From: Nakamurella antarctica
GTDB lineage: Bacteria > Actinomycetota > Actinomycetes > Mycobacteriales > Nakamurellaceae
Assembly (NCBI RefSeq): GCF_003860405.1
Contig: NZ_CP034170.1
Location: 2,604,001-2,668,000 of the forward strand
DNA length: 64,000 nt
Direction: 5' to 3'
The stretch's first letter is position 1; each line of letters starts with the position of its first letter. Made by a program: the position numbers and the translations under genes. The notes below the pieces were generated by a model. The model saw only the letters and a program-made list of their open reading frames with translations, had not been told where the DNA came from and did not search any database. Positions 60,757-64,000 of this stretch are shown in pieces.

Positions 60757-61304
60757 GCGTGTGCCTGGGTGGTTTCGACCGGCTCCATCGGCAGGCGCCG
60801 GCGCAAGAGTTCCGGGCCATTCACGTAGTAGTCGTCTTCCTCGCCCAGCCGCATGGGGTGCGGCGGCTGCTCCATACCCGGCAGCAAGGGCGCCAACAAC
60901 ATGTCCTTGGTATAAATCAACCTTTGACGTTCGTCGTCGGCGAGTTCGTACTCATTGGTCATGGTGAGCGAGCGGGTGGGGCAGGCTTCGATGCAGAGGC
61001 CGCACCCGATGCAGCGCAAGTAGTTGATCTGATAATTCGCGCCGTATCGCTCACCCGGGGAGTAGCGCTCCTCCTCTGTATTGTTGCCGCCCTCGACGTA
61101 GATGGCATCCGCCGGGCAGGCCCATGCGCAGAGTTCGCAGCCCACACACTTTTCCAGCCCATCCGGATGACGGTTGAGTTGGTGACGGCCGTGATAACGC
61201 TCGGCGGTGGGTACCGGGTTTCGGGGATAATCCTCCGTCACGACGGTCTTGAACATCGTGGCGAAAGTGACGCCAAAACCTTTGACCGGATCAAGAAATG
61301 ACAT
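60753..61304 (-). CDS. nuoI: NADH-quinone oxidoreductase subunit I
   Basis: The peripheral iron-sulphur subunit carrying clusters N6a and N6b, 183 residues. Both motifs are intact: [16 protein letters not shown] and [16 protein letters not shown]. The 14-base overlap with the end of nuoH couples the two genes. Confidence 0.96.
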   Translation of the reverse strand: MSFLDPVKGFGVTFATMFKTVVTEDYPRNPVPTAERYHGRHQLNRHPDGLEKCVGCELCAWACPADAIYVEGGNNTEEERYSPGERYGANYQINYLRCIGCGLCIEACPTRSLTMTNEYELADDERQRLIYTKDMLLAPLLPGMEQPPHPMRLGEEDDYYVNGPELLRRRLPMEPVETTQAHA

Positions 61305-62637
61305 TGTGATCAGCCTTTCTGACGGGGCTGGGAGGAACTTTGAGGTTCAACGGTGGGATCGGATAACCGGGTGTCGCGGGGATGACGACGCTACTGGGTT
61401 CAATGACGTCAGAATCCCAGTCCGGATCACCAGACATGTCGAACTCGTCTAATCCCGGTTTCTTAGCTGGCCACAACAGGTAGATGACCATGAGAGCGAG
61501 GATCGGGATTCCCATCCACAGCATCACCTCCCGGGTGCTCATGTCGGTCGTATTGTTCAGTACCCGCGCAGTGCCGACCAGCACGATCCACACCAGCGAG
61601 ATCGGCACCATCACCTTCCACCCGAGTGCCATGAACTGGTCGTAGCGCACCCGAGGGAGCGAGCCGCGGAGCCAGACGAAGAAGAACATCACGAGCAGCA
61701 CCTTGGTGAAGAACCACAGCAGTGTCCAGTACCCGGTATTCGCCGCTTCCCAGCGCGAAAGCGGCCAGGGCGCTTGCCATCCGCCGAGGAACAGGGTGGT
61801 GGAGATCGCCGATACGTTGATCATGTTGATGTACTCGCCGAGGAAGAACAGCCCGAACCGCATCGACGAATATTCGGTATTGAACCCGGCTACCAACTCG
61901 CCTTCGGCTTCCGCCATATCGAATGGAGCCCGGTTGGTTTCACCGACCATTGCGATCGAGTAGACGATAAAGGAAACCGGCAAAAGCCAGACGTACCAGC
62001 CTGTTTCCTGCTGGTAGACGATGGCCGAGGTGGACACGGTACCCGCGTAGAGGAACACTGCGACGAAGCTGAGACCCATCGCGATCTCGTACGAGATGAG
62101 CTGCGCCGCAGATCGAAGCCCGCCGAGCATCGGGTACGTGGAACCGGAGGACCACCCGCCGAGCGCGATTCCGTAGACCCCAATCGAGGCAAAAGCCAGT
62201 AGCGCCAACGCACCCACCGGCAGGTCCGTCATCTGCAGGGCTGTGTCGTGACCGAACATTCGCACCGGACCACCCAGAGGGATCAGCGAGAAGGTCAAAA
62301 ATGCGGGGATCGCAATCATGCAGGGGGCGGCGATATAGACGAACTTGTCGACCCGAGTGGGCATAATACCCTCTTTGAAAATCAACTTGAACGCATCCGC
62401 CAGCGACTGCAGAAGGCCCCACGGACCGTGCCAGTTCGGGCCGGGCCGATGCTGCATGCGACCCACGACCTTGCGCTCGAACCAAATCGCGAACAACGTC
62501 ATAAGGAGCAACAGCACAAAAACAAGGAGGGCTTTCACAGCCTTCAGCCATAACGGATCACCCGCTAGCAGCCCCGCTACCGAACCGTCTACGCCCAACC
62601 CGGGTGCGGGTGCGGCGGCGAACAGGTGCTGCATCAT
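61291..62637 (-). CDS. nuoH: NADH-quinone oxidoreductase subunit H
   Basis: The membrane subunit at the quinone site, 448 residues. I start at ATG 62637, which follows GGAGG and overlaps the nuoG stop (ATGA); upstream codons belong to nuoG. Conserved [37 protein letters not shown] and [13 protein letters not shown] are present. The C-terminus has a 60-residue hydrophilic Pro-rich tail absent from E. coli NuoH. Confidence 0.95.
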   Translation of the reverse strand: MMQHLFAAAPAPGLGVDGSVAGLLAGDPLWLKAVKALLVFVLLLLMTLFAIWFERKVVGRMQHRPGPNWHGPWGLLQSLADAFKLIFKEGIMPTRVDKFVYIAAPCMIAIPAFLTFSLIPLGGPVRMFGHDTALQMTDLPVGALALLAFASIGVYGIALGGWSSGSTYPMLGGLRSAAQLISYEIAMGLSFVAVFLYAGTVSTSAIVYQQETGWYVWLLPVSFIVYSIAMVGETNRAPFDMAEAEGELVAGFNTEYSSMRFGLFFLGEYINMINVSAISTTLFLGGWQAPWPLSRWEAANTGYWTLLWFFTKVLLVMFFFVWLRGSLPRVRYDQFMALGWKVMVPISLVWIVLVGTARVLNNTTDMSTREVMLWMGIPILALMVIYLLWPAKKPGLDEFDMSGDPDWDSDVIEPSSVVIPATPGYPIPPLNLKVPPSPVRKADHNVIS

Positions 62638-64000
62638 CGGGTGCCTCCAGTAACTAATGCGGCCACGTTCACAACGTCCCCATGACGGGCCCGCAAGCTC
62701 ACTGTGAGCGGAATCTTGCCAGTGCGCGACGGCATCCACACGGCGCCATCCACCATGTCGGTGATCTCGAGAGGCAATGTCACCGAGCCCGACGACGTCC
62801 AGACCTGCACCAGATCTCCGTCGGTGGCGCCCATCTCGGCGGCGGTGGCTGTCGAAAGCCGGATGACGTCCGCGCGTGCGGTGCCCGCCAGGTGCGTTTC
62901 GCCGTCCAACATGGAGCCGCCGTCCAGCATCATCTGCCAGGTGGCGAGGCGGTGGCCCGCTGAGTGGTGGCCAGGGGCGTTCTGCGCTGCCGGGTGTCGG
63001 GCCAGTTCGTTCTGGGCTGCTTCAGGGGTCGATGTGTGGCGTGAATAGCTGCCGATCCGATGCATCTCCGCGGTGGTGACCTTCGGGGTCTGGGTGTAGA
63101 GGTCGACATCCATTTCGACGCCCAGGGTGTCGAGGATTCGCGCGTCGTCGAGCGTGCCCTTGCCCGTGATGGTGGCATCGAACGGACGCAGGCGGCCCTC
63201 CCAGTTGAGGTAGGCACCGGCCTTTTCCACCGACGCCGCTACGGGGAACACCACGTCAGCGAGTTCGGTCACAGCGGTGCGACGCTGTTCAAAACAGACC
63301 ACGAACTTGGCCCGATGCACAGCGTCGACCGCCATCGACGGGTCGGGAAGGTCCTCGAACGAAACCCCCGCGATCACGAGGCCGTCCAACTCGCCCGCAG
63401 CTGCGGCCCTCAACATCTGCTCGGTGTTCAGTCCCTCGGTTGCGGGAACCGATGCGCCCCAGGATGTTTCGATCTCCACTCGGGCCACATCGTCCGAAAC
63501 TGGACGACCGCCGGGCAGTAAGCTCGGCACCGCGCCGGCTTCGACGGCGCCGCGGTCGCCTGCGCGGCGCGGTACCCACGCCAGCTTGGCATTCGACGCC
63601 CGGGCCAACTCGCCAGCTGCCGTCAGCAAACCGGGGACCTCTGCGGCACGCTCCCCGACGAGGACGACGTCGAACTCGCCGGCGAGTCCCTGGACCACTG
63701 CGGTTTCTTGTCCGGGCGCTGCCGGGATCAGTACACCGCCCATTTTCTCGAGCCCACGCGAGGTCAGCGCGGCCACCGAAGAGATGGCAGTCTGGCTGTG
63801 CCGCCACGCTTTGCGCAGGCGCAGGAACAGGATCGGGGATTCTTCTTCTGGCTCCAGCCCGATCAACAGCACCGACTTCGCCTTCTCGAGGCCCTCGTAC
63901 GTCACTCCCCCGTTTTTCGGGTTCACGCCGACCACGTGCTGGCCGAGGAACTGCTCCTCCTCGGCGGTGGTGACCCGAGTGCGGAAATCAATGTTGTTGG
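62634..64000 (-). CDS. nuoG: NADH-quinone oxidoreductase subunit G, C-terminal part
   Basis: The molybdopterin-oxidoreductase-like peripheral subunit of complex I. The gene enters from the right edge: the frame is open to the last bases, which translate as [20 protein letters not shown], and a GTG at 63935 is not the true start. The visible 455 codons cover the C-terminal half, with [20 protein letters not shown] and a C-terminal domain of molydopterin-dinucleotide-binding type ([20 protein letters not shown]). The N-terminal FeS cluster region lies outside the window. Confidence 0.93.
   Translation of the reverse strand, partial: NNIDFRTRVTTAEEEQFLGQHVVGVNPKNGGVTYEGLEKAKSVLLIGLEPEEESPILFLRLRKAWRHSQTAISSVAALTSRGLEKMGGVLIPAAPGQETAVVQGLAGEFDVVLVGERAAEVPGLLTAAGELARASNAKLAWVPRRAGDRGAVEAGAVPSLLPGGRPVSDDVARVEIETSWGASVPATEGLNTEQMLRAAAAGELDGLVIAGVSFEDLPDPSMAVDAVHRAKFVVCFEQRRTAVTELADVVFPVAASVEKAGAYLNWEGRLRPFDATITGKGTLDDARILDTLGVEMDVDLYTQTPKVTTAEMHRIGSYSRHTSTPEAAQNELARHPAAQNAPGHHSAGHRLATWQMMLDGGSMLDGETHLAGTARADVIRLSTATAAEMGATDGDLVQVWTSSGSVTLPLEITDMVDGAVWMPSRTGKIPLTVSLRARHGDVVNVAALVTGGTR

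Noticed and set aside
63935-63937. GTG at 63935 as the nuoG start
   Set aside because: Codons upstream to the window edge continue the NuoG consensus, so the true start lies outside the window.

Overview
The window is a chromosomal segment of a high-GC Gram-positive bacterium (Actinomycetota). The evidence is the gene order tuf-fusA-rpsG-rpsL-rpoC-rpoB and rplL-rplJ, rplA-rplK-nusG-secE-tRNA-Trp, HadA/HadB-type dehydratases beside rpmG, a complete-looking run nuoG to nuoN, a surface protein with an LAXTG-type sorting signal, frequent GTG/TTG starts, and a TTG-started rpoB like that of mycobacteria. The order resembles both the mycobacterial rpoBC/rplKAJL/hadAB region and the Streptomyces yajQ/rpmG/secE/nuo region. 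I cannot name the genus.

Layout. 1-17 kb is the informational core, all on the minus strand: the S10 operon head (rpsJ, rplC, rplD, rplW, rplB, rpsS, rplV, start of rpsC), tuf, fusA, rpsG, rpsL, rpoC and rpoB. 17.4-21.7 kb holds a frameshifted FAD oxidoreductase and a tetR-aguB-aguA operon for agmatine use. 21.8-29.1 kb holds rplJL with a leader hairpin that looks like an attenuator, a divergent LAXTG surface protein, a repeat-bearing lipoprotein, rplKA, nusG, secE and tRNA-Trp. 29.3-37.3 kb is on the plus strand: an aspartate aminotransferase with an internal amber codon, then a tightly coupled cassette of HAD phosphatase, PhnD-PhnC-PhnE-PhnE importer, cytoplasmic metallophosphoesterase and RpiR regulator. 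37.3-38.7 kb holds hadB, hadA, rpmG, tRNA-Met and tRNA-Thr.

38.8-46.2 kb holds a GAF-degenerate GGDEF-EAL protein, tRNA-Tyr, yajQ, an Lrp regulator, rarD, a lipoprotein and a polyprenyl diphosphate synthase. 46.3-54.2 kb is an accessory catabolic block: pseudouridine-phosphate glycosidase, nucleoside hydrolase, 2OG-Fe(II) oxygenase, M20 amidohydrolase, a LeuB-family dehydrogenase, an aldehyde dehydrogenase and a short-chain dehydrogenase. 54.4-64 kb is the complex I operon nuoG(partial)-H-I-J-K-L-M-N on the minus strand.

The most interesting parts are the self-contained phosphonate-type importer cassette that carries two phosphatases but no C-P bond-cleaving enzyme, the nucleoside/ureide catabolic block inserted between nuoN and the polyprenyl synthase, and three apparent gene lesions in 17-31 kb (a one-base frameshift, an amber codon, and a missing standard start codon). 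Structured leaders sit ahead of rplJ, rpsL and the GGDEF-EAL gene, and a long hairpin lies between rpoB and rpoC. Several translation and secretion proteins carry unusual low-complexity tails (L4, L10, SecE, NusG).
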